A DNA stretch of 5,772 nucleotides, from contig SKXS01000034.1 of NCBI GenBank assembly GCA_007128345.1, positions 1 through 5,772 on the forward strand, given 5' to 3'. Each line of letters starts with the position of its first letter. Positions within the stretch are counted from its first letter, which is position 1. The position numbers were made by a program, and so were the translations under genes. This document shows positions 1 through 5,772 of the stretch, piece after piece. The notes beneath the pieces are model-generated. The model did not search any database. It saw only the letters and a program-made list of their open reading frames with translations, and was not told the origin of the DNA. Source of the stretch: Spirochaetia bacterium. Its GTDB lineage: Bacteria; Spirochaetota; Spirochaetia; PWKH01.

Positions 1-1295
1 ACTTTATTGAGGTGGAAACCCCCGTATTAGGCAAGTCGACTCCAGAGGGAGCCAGGGATTACCTCGTACCAAGCAGAATTACCCCGGGAACTTTTTTTGC
101 GCTGCCCCAGAGCCCGCAGCTCTACAAACAGTCGCTCATGATCTCAGGATTTGACCGCTACTTCCAGATAGCTAAGTGCTTCCGCGATGAAGATCTCAGG
201 GCGGACCGTCAGCCTGAATTTACCCAAGTGGATCTGGAGCTGTCATTTACTGATCGCGCAGGGGTCATGTCTCTTACCGAAAAACTGCTGAAGCATCTGC
301 TGAAACAGGTGGGAAGATCCTGTACGATACCATTTCCCAGGATTGCCTACCAAGATGCAATCCTGCGATTCGGTACTGATGCTCCTGATGTGCGGTTTGG
401 GTTGGAGATCGAGGATGTAAGCGGACTTTTTACAGATACCGCCTTTACCGTATTCAAGAATGCTCTTTCGTCAGGAGGGGTAGTCCGAGCCATCAACCTC
501 AAAGGACACAGCAGTGCTCTCAGCAGGAAGGACCTTGATGATCTTACTCCTCTTGTTCATTCGTGTAAGGGAAAGGGTATTGCATGGATCCGCATGACTG
601 AAGATGGGCCCCAGTCACCTATTATCAAGTATTTCAGTGAAGATGAATCTCAATCGCTCTACCGTAAGCTCCATGCGCACCCAGGAGATGTAATTGTCTT
701 TGCTGCAGACACAGAGAAGATTGTCTGCCGTTCACTCTCAGCGGTACGGCTGTATCTTGGGCGTAAACTGGGCCTAATTGATGATACCCAGCTTGCTTTT
801 ACATGGGTGGAGGATTTTCCGCTCTTTGAGCATGATGAGACGGGGAGGACCGCATCGGTGCATCATCCGTTCACATCACCCATAGAAGCGGATATTCACA
901 TGCTGGAAACTGATCCCTTTGCGGTCACTTCAGATGCGTATGATATTGTGCTCAACGGCAGCGAGATCGGCGGCGGGAGCATGCGCATCCACAATGCAGA
1001 ACTGCAACGCCGAGTGCTCTCAATCTTGGGTATTGATGAGCAGACTTCACATGATACCTTTGGATTTCTTCTTGAAGCACTCCAGTACGGAGCACCCCCG
1101 CATGGAGGCATAGCATTGGGGGTGGACCGGATCATGATGCTGCTTTTGGGTACCGAGTCAATTAGGGATGTAATAGCCTTTCCCAAGACACAGAAAGCAG
1201 CTTGTCTCATGACCGGAGCACCAAGTCTGGTACCTAGGGAGCAGCTTGACGAGCTTCACATAGAATCGATTGCACCTGACATCAATGATGCATAA
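1..1295 (+). CDS. aspS: Aspartate--tRNA ligase, 5'-truncated by window edge
   Basis: Cytoplasmic class II aminoacyl-tRNA synthetase that activates aspartate with ATP and charges tRNA-Asp. The frame is open to the left edge (first full codon at 3), so the GTG at 12 is internal and not a start. By comparison with the roughly 590-residue bacterial enzyme, about 155 N-terminal residues, including the OB-fold anticodon domain, lie outside. Counting the Val codon at 12 as 1: motif 1 end VETP (1-4), flipping loop TPEGARDY (10-17), substrate-site QSPQ (33-36), motif 2 FRDED with Arg58 (57-61), a bacterial-type GAD insert (about 112-260), WVEDFPLFE (265-273), HHPF (284-287), SEIGGGSMR (317-325), and motif 3 GIALGVDR with Arg373 (366-373). 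The C-terminus, with FPKTQKAACLM, matches the family ending, so the 3' end is intact. Whether it is discriminating or also makes Asp-tRNA-Asn cannot be judged, because the N-terminal determinants are missing. The downstream neighbour rsmD is convergent. Confidence 0.97.
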   Translation, partial: FIEVETPVLGKSTPEGARDYLVPSRITPGTFFALPQSPQLYKQSLMISGFDRYFQIAKCFRDEDLRADRQPEFTQVDLELSFTDRAGVMSLTEKLLKHLLKQVGRSCTIPFPRIAYQDAILRFGTDAPDVRFGLEIEDVSGLFTDTAFTVFKNALSSGGVVRAINLKGHSSALSRKDLDDLTPLVHSCKGKGIAWIRMTEDGPQSPIIKYFSEDESQSLYRKLHAHPGDVIVFAADTEKIVCRSLSAVRLYLGRKLGLIDDTQLAFTWVEDFPLFEHDETGRTASVHHPFTSPIEADIHMLETDPFAVTSDAYDIVLNGSEIGGGSMRIHNAELQRRVLSILGIDEQTSHDTFGFLLEALQYGAPPHGGIALGVDRIMMLLLGTESIRDVIAFPKTQKAACLMTGAPSLVPREQLDELHIESIAPDINDA

Positions 1296-1364
1296 CCTGT
1301 ACTACTGGTGATCTTGAGATATCGCAACGCATCGGCAGCCTGGCTGGGATGGCGGATACATATG
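1296..1364. other. Convergent aspS/rsmD intergenic gap, no clear terminator
   Basis: These 69 bases separate the aspS and rsmD stop codons. Only a weak stem around CAGCCTGGCTG (about 1336-1346) and the short palindrome ACATATGT (1358-1365) are visible. Neither is followed by a T-run on either strand, so no intrinsic terminator is called. Confidence 0.5.
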
Positions 1365-1943
1365 TCACTTTCTATCAGCTAAAAACGTATCAGGAGACGG
1401 TTTTTCCATATGAGCCTCGTTCAGGAAAAAACGCAGCACCGATCTGCCGTAGGTACGCACGTCAGTACATCGAAAGCACTCGATATCATCATCCCACCGC
1501 TCTTCTGCCGGGTGGTGGATGATGAAGAGTCCTCCCTGCCGCACAATTCCATGCTCGGCCGCCAAAGTGAGCAGACTCGCTTTGCCCTTCATAGCAAAAG
1601 GGGGATCCGCATACGCGATATCATATGATGCTCCGGAGCGCTTCAGGTACCGCTGAACAGGCATCATGAAGAGCTGCAGGGGAGGGTCTGCAAATCCAAT
1701 ATTTTTCATGATGGTATTGCGCTTTTTGGGATCCATCTCCACCAAATGCACCGGATGTGCTCCCCGGGAAGCGGCTTCGAGGCCCACTACTGCTGAACCG
1801 GAAAAGAGGTCAAGAAATGAAGTGCCCGTCAGCGGTCCCAGGATGGAGAACAGCGACTCCCGCATCCTGTCCATTGCAGGGCGAATAACTCCCGGCGGGC
1901 ATACTATCCTCCGTCCCCGGTAGGTTCCACCTGTTATGCGCAT
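1365..1943 (-). CDS. rsmD: 16S rRNA (guanine(966)-N2)-methyltransferase RsmD
   Basis: SAM-dependent Rossmann-fold methyltransferase; the family methylates N2 of G966 (E. coli numbering) in 16S rRNA of the assembling small subunit. The chosen start gives 192 residues, close to the E. coli 198. The N-terminus MRITGGTYRGRR is the family's characteristic opening, followed by RPAMDRMRESLFSIL (21-35), motif I FLDLFSGSAVVG (43-54), acidic SAM-ribose residue Glu69, and catalytic motif IV DPPF (113-116). The start at 1943 is preferred over a TTG at 1973 because AGGAG sits 6 bases ahead of the ATG and the TTG lies inside the likely -10 box. Residue 51 is Ala where the motif usually has Gly (F-x-G-S/T-G); this is a mild oddity that need not abolish activity. 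In many bacteria rsmD precedes coaD; here no coaD follows and the gene stands alone, convergent with aspS and divergent from the M20 gene. The alternative, a related N6-adenine or other DPPF methyltransferase, is less likely given the N-terminal signature. Confidence 0.93.
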   Translation of the reverse strand: MRITGGTYRGRRIVCPPGVIRPAMDRMRESLFSILGPLTGTSFLDLFSGSAVVGLEAASRGAHPVHLVEMDPKKRNTIMKNIGFADPPLQLFMMPVQRYLKRSGASYDIAYADPPFAMKGKASLLTLAAEHGIVRQGGLFIIHHPAEERWDDDIECFRCTDVRTYGRSVLRFFLNEAHMEKPSPDTFLADRK

Positions 1944-1949
1944 GGCATG

Positions 1950-1954
1950 CTCCT
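1950..1954 (-). promoter_or_regulatory. Shine-Dalgarno sequence of rsmD
   Basis: On the minus strand AGGAG is followed by six bases and then the ATG at 1943. This is an almost ideal ribosome binding site. It fixes the rsmD start at 1943 and argues against the in-frame TTG 30 bases upstream. Confidence 0.85.
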
Positions 1955-1972
1955 GATGCAATCTTTCACTCA

Positions 1973-2001
1973 AGCATACTCACTCCTGGCGGTTATGGCA
2001 A
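1973..2001 (-). promoter_or_regulatory. Likely sigma70-type promoter of rsmD
   Basis: Minus strand: -35 box TTGCCA (1996-2001, five of six matches to TTGACA), a 17-base spacer, and -10 box TATGCT (1973-1978, four of six matches to TATAAT). Transcription would begin near 1966, giving a leader of about 23 bases that still contains the AGGAG ribosome site before the 1943 start. Box quality, exact spacing and position agree, but the call rests on pattern matching only. Confidence 0.5.
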
Positions 2002-2035
2002 TCCGGGGAGTTTCCAAACTGGTCTCCTGTATGAT

Positions 2036-2039
2036 AGGA
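2036..2039 (+). promoter_or_regulatory. Shine-Dalgarno sequence of the M20 amidohydrolase gene
   Basis: AGGA lies nine bases before the ATG at 2049. It is short but acceptably placed, and it is the best ribosome site near the point where family alignment predicts the start. Upstream in-frame ATGs (1947, 1956, 1995, 2031) have no better site. Confidence 0.5.
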
Positions 2040-2048
2040 TCAGCAGCT

Positions 2049-3227
2049 ATGAAGCATAGTATCGACCTGCTGTATGCAGCCCTTGACGGGCTCCTTCCGG
2101 AAATTATCGCATTGCGCCATGAACTCCATACGAGCCCAGAGATAGCCCTGCATGAACATGCCACACGAAACTATCTGGTGTCCTGGCTCACAGAGCAGGG
2201 AGTGCTGGATACAGCTCTTGTGTACGAACCGTTCTTAGGGACAGATCTGGTGTTCGAGAAACCAGGCAATGATCGCAGTACGGTCATAGGACTTCGAGCT
2301 GATATGGATGCACTCCCGGTTACAGAACGTACGGAGCTATCCTACCAGTCCAGGATATCAGGAATGATGCATGCCTGCGGACATGACGGGCACATGGCTA
2401 TGCTGGCGGGTGCAATCGTCCTGCTGCACCGTGCAGGGATTGCTCTGCCGTACACGGTCAGAGCTATATTCCAGCCGGGAGAGGAGCAGGTATGCGCCGG
2501 CGCGGATTTAGTCTCAGCTGGAGTATGTGACGGCCTCACCCGGGTGTATGCACTGCACGGATGGCCTGGACTGGAGGTGGGAAAGGTCTCTTCCAAGCCG
2601 GGAGTCATGCTGGCAGCTGCTGATACATATGAAATAATCTGTACCGGGAAAGCGGCACACGGGGCAACACCGGAGCAGGGAAACAATCCTCTGGTGCCAG
2701 TGTCAGAAATAGTCGGCAGGCTCCTGGATCTGCATGCTTGCTTTTCCCGAGAACACGGTGCGGTAATAACTCCCTGTGCCGTGATGGGAGGGCACAACAC
2801 CAATACCATTCCAGGGTCTGCAACTATACTGGGGACGACCAGGTACCTGGATCCGCAGGTTGGAAACAGGATGGAGCAGGAAATTGCTTCGGCGGTTCAG
2901 GAGATATCAGGCAAGTACGGTACTGCATGTGACATCAGCCATAAGCGGCTCTATCACCTTCCTGTAGTCAACAACTCAGCGGAGGTGCAGCGGGTACGTG
3001 ATACTGCAGAACTTGTGCTGGGTGAAGGATGCTACCAAGCTATGGACTCACACTATATGGTTGCAGAGGATTTTGCATTCTACCTGGACAAGGTGCCCGG
3101 ATGCATGTTCCAGCTCGGCTTGGGGGAAGCCCATGCCAAGCTCCACAGCGATACCTTTGATTTTGCTGATGAGGCATTGGAAGCAGGTATGCTCATGCTT
3201 GCATCGCTGGCTCTCGGCATCTGCTGA
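2049..3227 (+). CDS. M20-family (M20D) metal-dependent amidohydrolase
   Basis: Probable cytoplasmic di-metal hydrolase cleaving an N-acyl or amide bond. Relatives include hippurate hydrolase, N-acyl-L-amino acid amidohydrolases, IAA-amino acid hydrolases and N-acetyldiaminopimelate deacetylase; the sequence does not say which substrate is used. The protein is 392 residues, normal for the group. Visible in order: LRHELHTSPE (22-31), GLRADMDALP (81-90), HACGHDGH with metal-ligand Cys110 and His112, FQPGEE with the catalytic/ligand Glu pair 145-146, ALHGWP with His170, the dimerisation-domain segment AAHGATPEQG (202-211) with His204, GGHNTNTIPG (247-256), AEDFAFYLDKVPG (339-351), and LHSDTFDF with His366. 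All expected metal ligands are present, so it should be active. The longest frame begins at 1947, but the ATG at 2049 places LRHELH about 21 residues from the N-terminus, as is usual, and has an AGGA site. No signal peptide or membrane segment is seen. It is divergent from rsmD and abuts convergent recG, so it is probably monocistronic. One departure is Glu in PEQG where many relatives have PHxG. Confidence 0.9.
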   Translation: MKHSIDLLYAALDGLLPEIIALRHELHTSPEIALHEHATRNYLVSWLTEQGVLDTALVYEPFLGTDLVFEKPGNDRSTVIGLRADMDALPVTERTELSYQSRISGMMHACGHDGHMAMLAGAIVLLHRAGIALPYTVRAIFQPGEEQVCAGADLVSAGVCDGLTRVYALHGWPGLEVGKVSSKPGVMLAAADTYEIICTGKAAHGATPEQGNNPLVPVSEIVGRLLDLHACFSREHGAVITPCAVMGGHNTNTIPGSATILGTTRYLDPQVGNRMEQEIASAVQEISGKYGTACDISHKRLYHLPVVNNSAEVQRVRDTAELVLGEGCYQAMDSHYMVAEDFAFYLDKVPGCMFQLGLGEAHAKLHSDTFDFADEALEAGMLMLASLALGIC

Positions 3228-3232
3228 TCAGC
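3223..3232. repeat. Perfect 10-base palindrome joining two convergent stop codons
   Basis: GCTGATCAGC reads the same on both strands. It contains the TGA stop of the M20 gene (3225-3227) and, directly adjoining on the other strand, the TGA stop of recG (3228-3230). There is no loop and no flanking T-tract, so it is not an intrinsic terminator; the symmetry may be coincidental. Confidence 0.6.
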
Positions 3233-5300
3233 TGTCAATCAGCTCTTCCTGGAACGGCGGTGCTTTCTCCAGCACGTTCAGGAATACCTGATGTGCTGGG
3301 GTGAGCAGGCCGGGATCTTCCGACAGGATCGTTTGGACAGCAGAGAGGGTTTCCTTCAGAATATCAAGATGCTCAACCAAATCAGAAAAGGAGAGCCGCA
3401 GGAAACCCGACTGCTGAATGCCCGTAAGATCACCGGGACCGCGGATTTTCATATCTTCTTCGGCTATCACGAATCCATCGGAAGTCTGCTTCATGACCTG
3501 GAGCCGCTGTTTCCCTGAATCGGTGAGTTCCTGAGAGTAGATGAGAAATGCATACGCCTGTCCGCTCCCCCGTCCCACTCGGCCCCTGAGCTGGTGCAGT
3601 GCGGAGAGACCAAAGCGCTCAGCGTGCTCTATCACCATGCATGTGGCGTTGGGCACATCCACACCCACCTCAATAACGCTTGTAGCAGCGAGGTAGACCA
3701 CAGCTCCCTTCCTGAATGCATCCATCACCGACTCCTTGGTTTCCAGCGGAAGCTGCGAATGGATAAGCCCTCCTGTGATGCCGGGAAAGACTTCATTTGA
3801 CAGGTAGGAGAACATGCTTTCAGCATCCCGGAGCTTGGAACCCTCCTTCTGCTCAATGCGGGGATAGACAAAATATGCCTGGTGACCTCGTTCAAACTCT
3901 GATCTGACTGCTTGGTATACCCGGCTTCGGCTTGCTTCTGAAGCGAGATGGGTGATTACCGGTTTTCTGCCCGGGGGCATGGTGTCAATGGTGGAGACAT
4001 CCAAATCACCGAATACGGTCATCGCCAGCGTCCTGGGTATCGGGGTGGCGGTCATCAGCAGCATGTCGGGCACTTCTCCCTTATGATGCAGGGCGTTGCG
4101 CTGCATCACACCGAAACGGTGCTGTTCATCAATGATTACCAGCGCCAGATCTTTAAACTCTACATCCTGGGAGAAAAGCGCGTGGGTGCCTATGACCATA
4201 TCAATATCTCCCTGCTTAAGCGAGGCAAGAAGGAGCTGACGTTCAGATTGCTTCAATCCCCCGTGAAGCAGGGCGATCCTGATTCCCATGGATTCGAAGT
4301 GGTCAGCTGATGACACTGCATGCTGTTTTGCCAGCAGTTCTGTGGGCACCATGAAGGCAGCCTGTCTTCCTGCCTCAATCACCGGAAGCGAGGCGAGCAG
4401 GGCTACCAGGGTCTTGCCCGAGCCGACATCGCCCTGGATGAGCCGTGCCATGGGGCGCTCTCTGCCCAGATCTGACGTAATCTCCTGGAGAGAGCGTATC
4501 TGTCCTGATGTAAGTGTAAACGGCAGCTGCTTGATCATCTCCTTCTGCAAAGCAGTCGAGTAGGACCTGGGATTCCTCCGGAGCCGGCTCCTCTTCAAAG
4601 CTCTCCTGCGTATGATCAGGTGCAGGTAGAAGAGCTCCTCGAATGCAAGGGTTCTCCGGGAACGCTCGATATCTTCCTGGGATTTTGGAAAGTGCACCAG
4701 GCGCAGTGCGTCGCGTTTTGCTATGAGCCCATGCGCATCCGCCAGGTAGCGCGGAAGTTCATCCTCCAGATACCTCACCGATGAACGCAGCAGCTGCGCA
4801 ACCGCGCGGCGGACAATTTTCTGGGTGAGTGACCCGGCCAACGGGTAGACGGGAAGAATATGGGAAAATTCAGGGGGAGGAGGTTCGTCTGCAGTCCAGG
4901 GGGCAGTTTCGAAGGAACTGAACTGGAGCTCGCCATAGTTGACGCTTCCGCGTCCGTAGAAGTAGAACTGCTTCCCTGGAATAAGGATATTCTGCAGGAA
5001 GTTCCTGCCGAAGCACAGCAGCGCAGCAGGACCTGTCGCATCCCTGACGATGACCTTAAGCGCCCTGCCTTTCCGGTACCTGATGTACTGGTGGGCAATA
5101 ACCTCCATGACCGTCAGCACAGGGGTTCCATCATAGCCGGAGGAAAAGGGCTTTCGTGCTTGCCTGTCCTCATAAGTTCTTGGAAGGTGACTGATCAGGT
5201 CAAACCAGGTGAAGACTTCCATCCTGTGGAAAGATTCAGCCAGACGGGGACCCACCCCCTTAAGTTCTGTTATCGGGCGGACAAGTTCTCTGGCATACAT
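3228..5300 (-). CDS. recG: ATP-dependent DNA helicase RecG
   Basis: Superfamily 2 double-strand DNA translocase that regresses stalled replication forks and branch-migrates Holliday junctions and D-loops. At 690 residues it is full length (E. coli 693). Order: an N-terminal helix-hairpin-helix-like segment ELKGVGPRLAESF (12-24) and HLPRTYEDR (38-46); the OB-fold wedge domain (about 58-150); Q-motif-like FTLTSGQ (261-267); Walker A GDVGSGKT (290-297); motif Ia PTELLAKQH (319-327); IGTHALF (370-376); motif II DEQH (391-394); motif III TATPIPRTLA (417-426); motif IV region YFVYPRIE (476-483); motif V SVIEVGVDVPNA (541-552); motif VI QLRGRVGRG (570-578); then the RecG-specific translocation segment with IAEEDMKIRGPGDLTG (612-627) and QQSG. 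No motif is broken. The ATG at 5300 is the only reasonable start: an in-frame TAA lies nine bases upstream and GGAG precedes it. It follows the yggT-family gene by 23 bases and is probably co-transcribed. The long antisense frames across it are shadows. Confidence 0.98.
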   Translation of the reverse strand: MYARELVRPITELKGVGPRLAESFHRMEVFTWFDLISHLPRTYEDRQARKPFSSGYDGTPVLTVMEVIAHQYIRYRKGRALKVIVRDATGPAALLCFGRNFLQNILIPGKQFYFYGRGSVNYGELQFSSFETAPWTADEPPPPEFSHILPVYPLAGSLTQKIVRRAVAQLLRSSVRYLEDELPRYLADAHGLIAKRDALRLVHFPKSQEDIERSRRTLAFEELFYLHLIIRRRALKRSRLRRNPRSYSTALQKEMIKQLPFTLTSGQIRSLQEITSDLGRERPMARLIQGDVGSGKTLVALLASLPVIEAGRQAAFMVPTELLAKQHAVSSADHFESMGIRIALLHGGLKQSERQLLLASLKQGDIDMVIGTHALFSQDVEFKDLALVIIDEQHRFGVMQRNALHHKGEVPDMLLMTATPIPRTLAMTVFGDLDVSTIDTMPPGRKPVITHLASEASRSRVYQAVRSEFERGHQAYFVYPRIEQKEGSKLRDAESMFSYLSNEVFPGITGGLIHSQLPLETKESVMDAFRKGAVVYLAATSVIEVGVDVPNATCMVIEHAERFGLSALHQLRGRVGRGSGQAYAFLIYSQELTDSGKQRLQVMKQTSDGFVIAEEDMKIRGPGDLTGIQQSGFLRLSFSDLVEHLDILKETLSAVQTILSEDPGLLTPAHQVFLNVLEKAPPFQEELIDS

Positions 5301-5311
5301 GGGGACTTATG

Positions 5312-5315
5312 CTCC
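5312..5315 (-). promoter_or_regulatory. Probable Shine-Dalgarno sequence of recG
   Basis: GGAG on the minus strand lies 11 bases ahead of the recG ATG, within the 23-base gap after the yggT-family stop. The spacing is somewhat long, which suggests modest translation or help from ribosomes finishing the upstream gene (inference). Confidence 0.45.
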
Positions 5316-5323
5316 ATCGCTGA

Positions 5324-5772
5324 TTATATAGGCAGTGAAATGAGTATGCCTGCAAGCCACGATACGATAATCCTTCCCGCAAACCGTATGCCGATCATCA
5401 AAAGCAGTGCCCCAAAGAGTCCCTGCCTAATCGATATGCTGCGTCCCTGGAAAAACAGCCGATGCGCGATATCAACCGGCCACTGAATAAGCGAGTCTAT
5501 GACTGGAGTATACGGGTTCTGTCCCTGGGTGCTCCGGTAATCAAGCACTAGGCGAAAAATGACCAAGATGATGTAGAGCAGCAGAAAGAACGAGACAACC
5601 GCCCATGCAGACTGGAGAATGATGCCCAGCACAATGCCAAGGCTGATCTGTCCCTGGCGCATCATGGTGCTGATGATCGTATTGATGATTCCCAACGTGA
5701 TCAGAGCAATAAGGGGTGAAAAATCAAAGCTCCCGCGCGTGAGTCCTGGGATGCTTCGAAATATCCGCAAGA
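5324..5772 (-). CDS. YggT family membrane protein, 5'-truncated by window edge
   Basis: Small integral membrane protein with YGGT repeats. The family's function is not firmly known; members have been linked to cell-envelope, osmotic or division-related roles. The frame runs into the right edge; a TTG at 5770 could act as a start, but the protein begins in the middle of a repeat, so the true start is probably outside. Counting that TTG as 1: the end of a first repeat, FRSIPGL..SFDFSPLIALI (4-24), fits the family pattern of an IP segment followed by D-x-SP and a hydrophobic stretch. A second, complete repeat follows: a long hydrophobic region (about 44-76), R73..LDY, NPYTPVIDSL (85-94), and a final hydrophobic helix (about 117-144). 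Two repeats imply a full protein of roughly 190 residues, of which about 150 are seen. The stop at 5324-5326 is 23 bases before recG on the same strand, suggesting an operon whose promoter is outside the window. Confidence 0.85.
   Translation of the reverse strand, partial: LRIFRSIPGLTRGSFDFSPLIALITLGIINTIISTMMRQGQISLGIVLGIILQSAWAVVSFFLLLYIILVIFRLVLDYRSTQGQNPYTPVIDSLIQWPVDIAHRLFFQGRSISIRQGLFGALLLMIGIRFAGRIIVSWLAGILISLPI

Noticed and set aside
1336..1346. Short CAGCC/GGCTG inverted repeat as a terminator between aspS and rsmD
   Set aside because: The usable stem is about four base pairs with a tiny loop and no T-tract follows on either strand.
1944..1973. TTG start for rsmD at 1973 adding ten residues
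   Set aside because: The ATG at 1943 has an ideal AGGAG six bases ahead and opens with the family MRITGG signature; the TTG overlaps the probable -10 box.
1947..2033. Possible lipoprotein signal (LVSC lipobox-like) at the N-terminus of the longest M20 frame
   Set aside because: The stretch contains Arg and Lys within the would-be hydrophobic core, and the gene most likely starts downstream at 2049, so these codons are probably not translated.
2011..2040. Possible plus-strand promoter TTTCCA, 18 bases, TAGGAT for the M20 gene
   Set aside because: Both boxes match consensus at only four of six positions, and transcription would begin too close to the ATG to include the ribosome site.
2342..2809. 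Minus-strand open frame of 155 codons inside the M20 gene
   Set aside because: The Cys/Ser/Pro-rich translation is opposite conserved M20 motifs and has no start context; it is a shadow frame.
3948..4310. Plus-strand open frame of 120 codons opposite the recG helicase motifs
   Set aside because: It is antisense to the most conserved part of recG and has no family signature, so it is a coding shadow.
4860..5486. A 208-codon open frame on the plus strand, antisense to recG and the yggT-family gene
   Set aside because: It lies wholly opposite two well-supported genes, its translation shows no recognisable motif, and it is best explained as a shadow of recG codon use.
1..5772. Search by eye for CRISPR repeats, insertion sequences, tRNA or rRNA genes, riboswitches and a novel defence or toxin system
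   Set aside because: No direct repeat array, transposase motif, terminal inverted repeats, cloverleaf or toxin-antitoxin pair was seen. Nearly every base is accounted for by five conserved housekeeping-type genes.

Overview
This is an ordinary bacterial chromosome segment of mid-range GC (about 50% by eye), densely packed with housekeeping genes on alternating strands. It holds five protein-coding genes: the 3' two thirds of aspS (+), rsmD (-), an M20-family amidohydrolase (+), recG (-), and the 3' part of a yggT-family membrane protein gene (-). AspRS carries the bacterial-type insert domain, so the source is a bacterium. The overall feel of the proteins recalls spirochaetes of the Sphaerochaeta/Treponema type, but that is an impression from memory, not a demonstrated assignment.

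Layout: aspS enters from the left edge and ends at 1295. A 69-base tail-to-tail gap with no convincing terminator separates it from rsmD (1365-1943, minus). A 105-base divergent region (1944-2048) follows. It holds a good sigma70-type promoter and Shine-Dalgarno sequence for rsmD, and a ribosome site but no clear promoter for the amidohydrolase gene (2049-3227, plus). That gene ends directly against recG (3228-5300, minus), the two stop codons touching inside a 10-base palindrome. Upstream of recG, 23 bases away on the same strand, is the yggT-family gene, which runs off the right edge; the pair is probably co-transcribed.

Roles: AspRS charges tRNA-Asp, RsmD methylates 16S rRNA, RecG remodels stalled forks and recombination intermediates, the M20 enzyme hydrolyses an N-acyl or amide bond of unknown substrate, and the YggT-like protein is an integral membrane protein of poorly known function. 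They do not form one pathway. No mobile element, CRISPR array, tRNA, rRNA or riboswitch was seen, and no undescribed system is supported. The points worth a second look are small: a Gly-to-Ala change in the SAM-binding loop of RsmD, the back-to-back stop codons, a non-canonical PEQG motif in the amidohydrolase, and the yggT-recG pairing. Two gene starts (rsmD and the M20 gene) should be set downstream of the longest reading frame.
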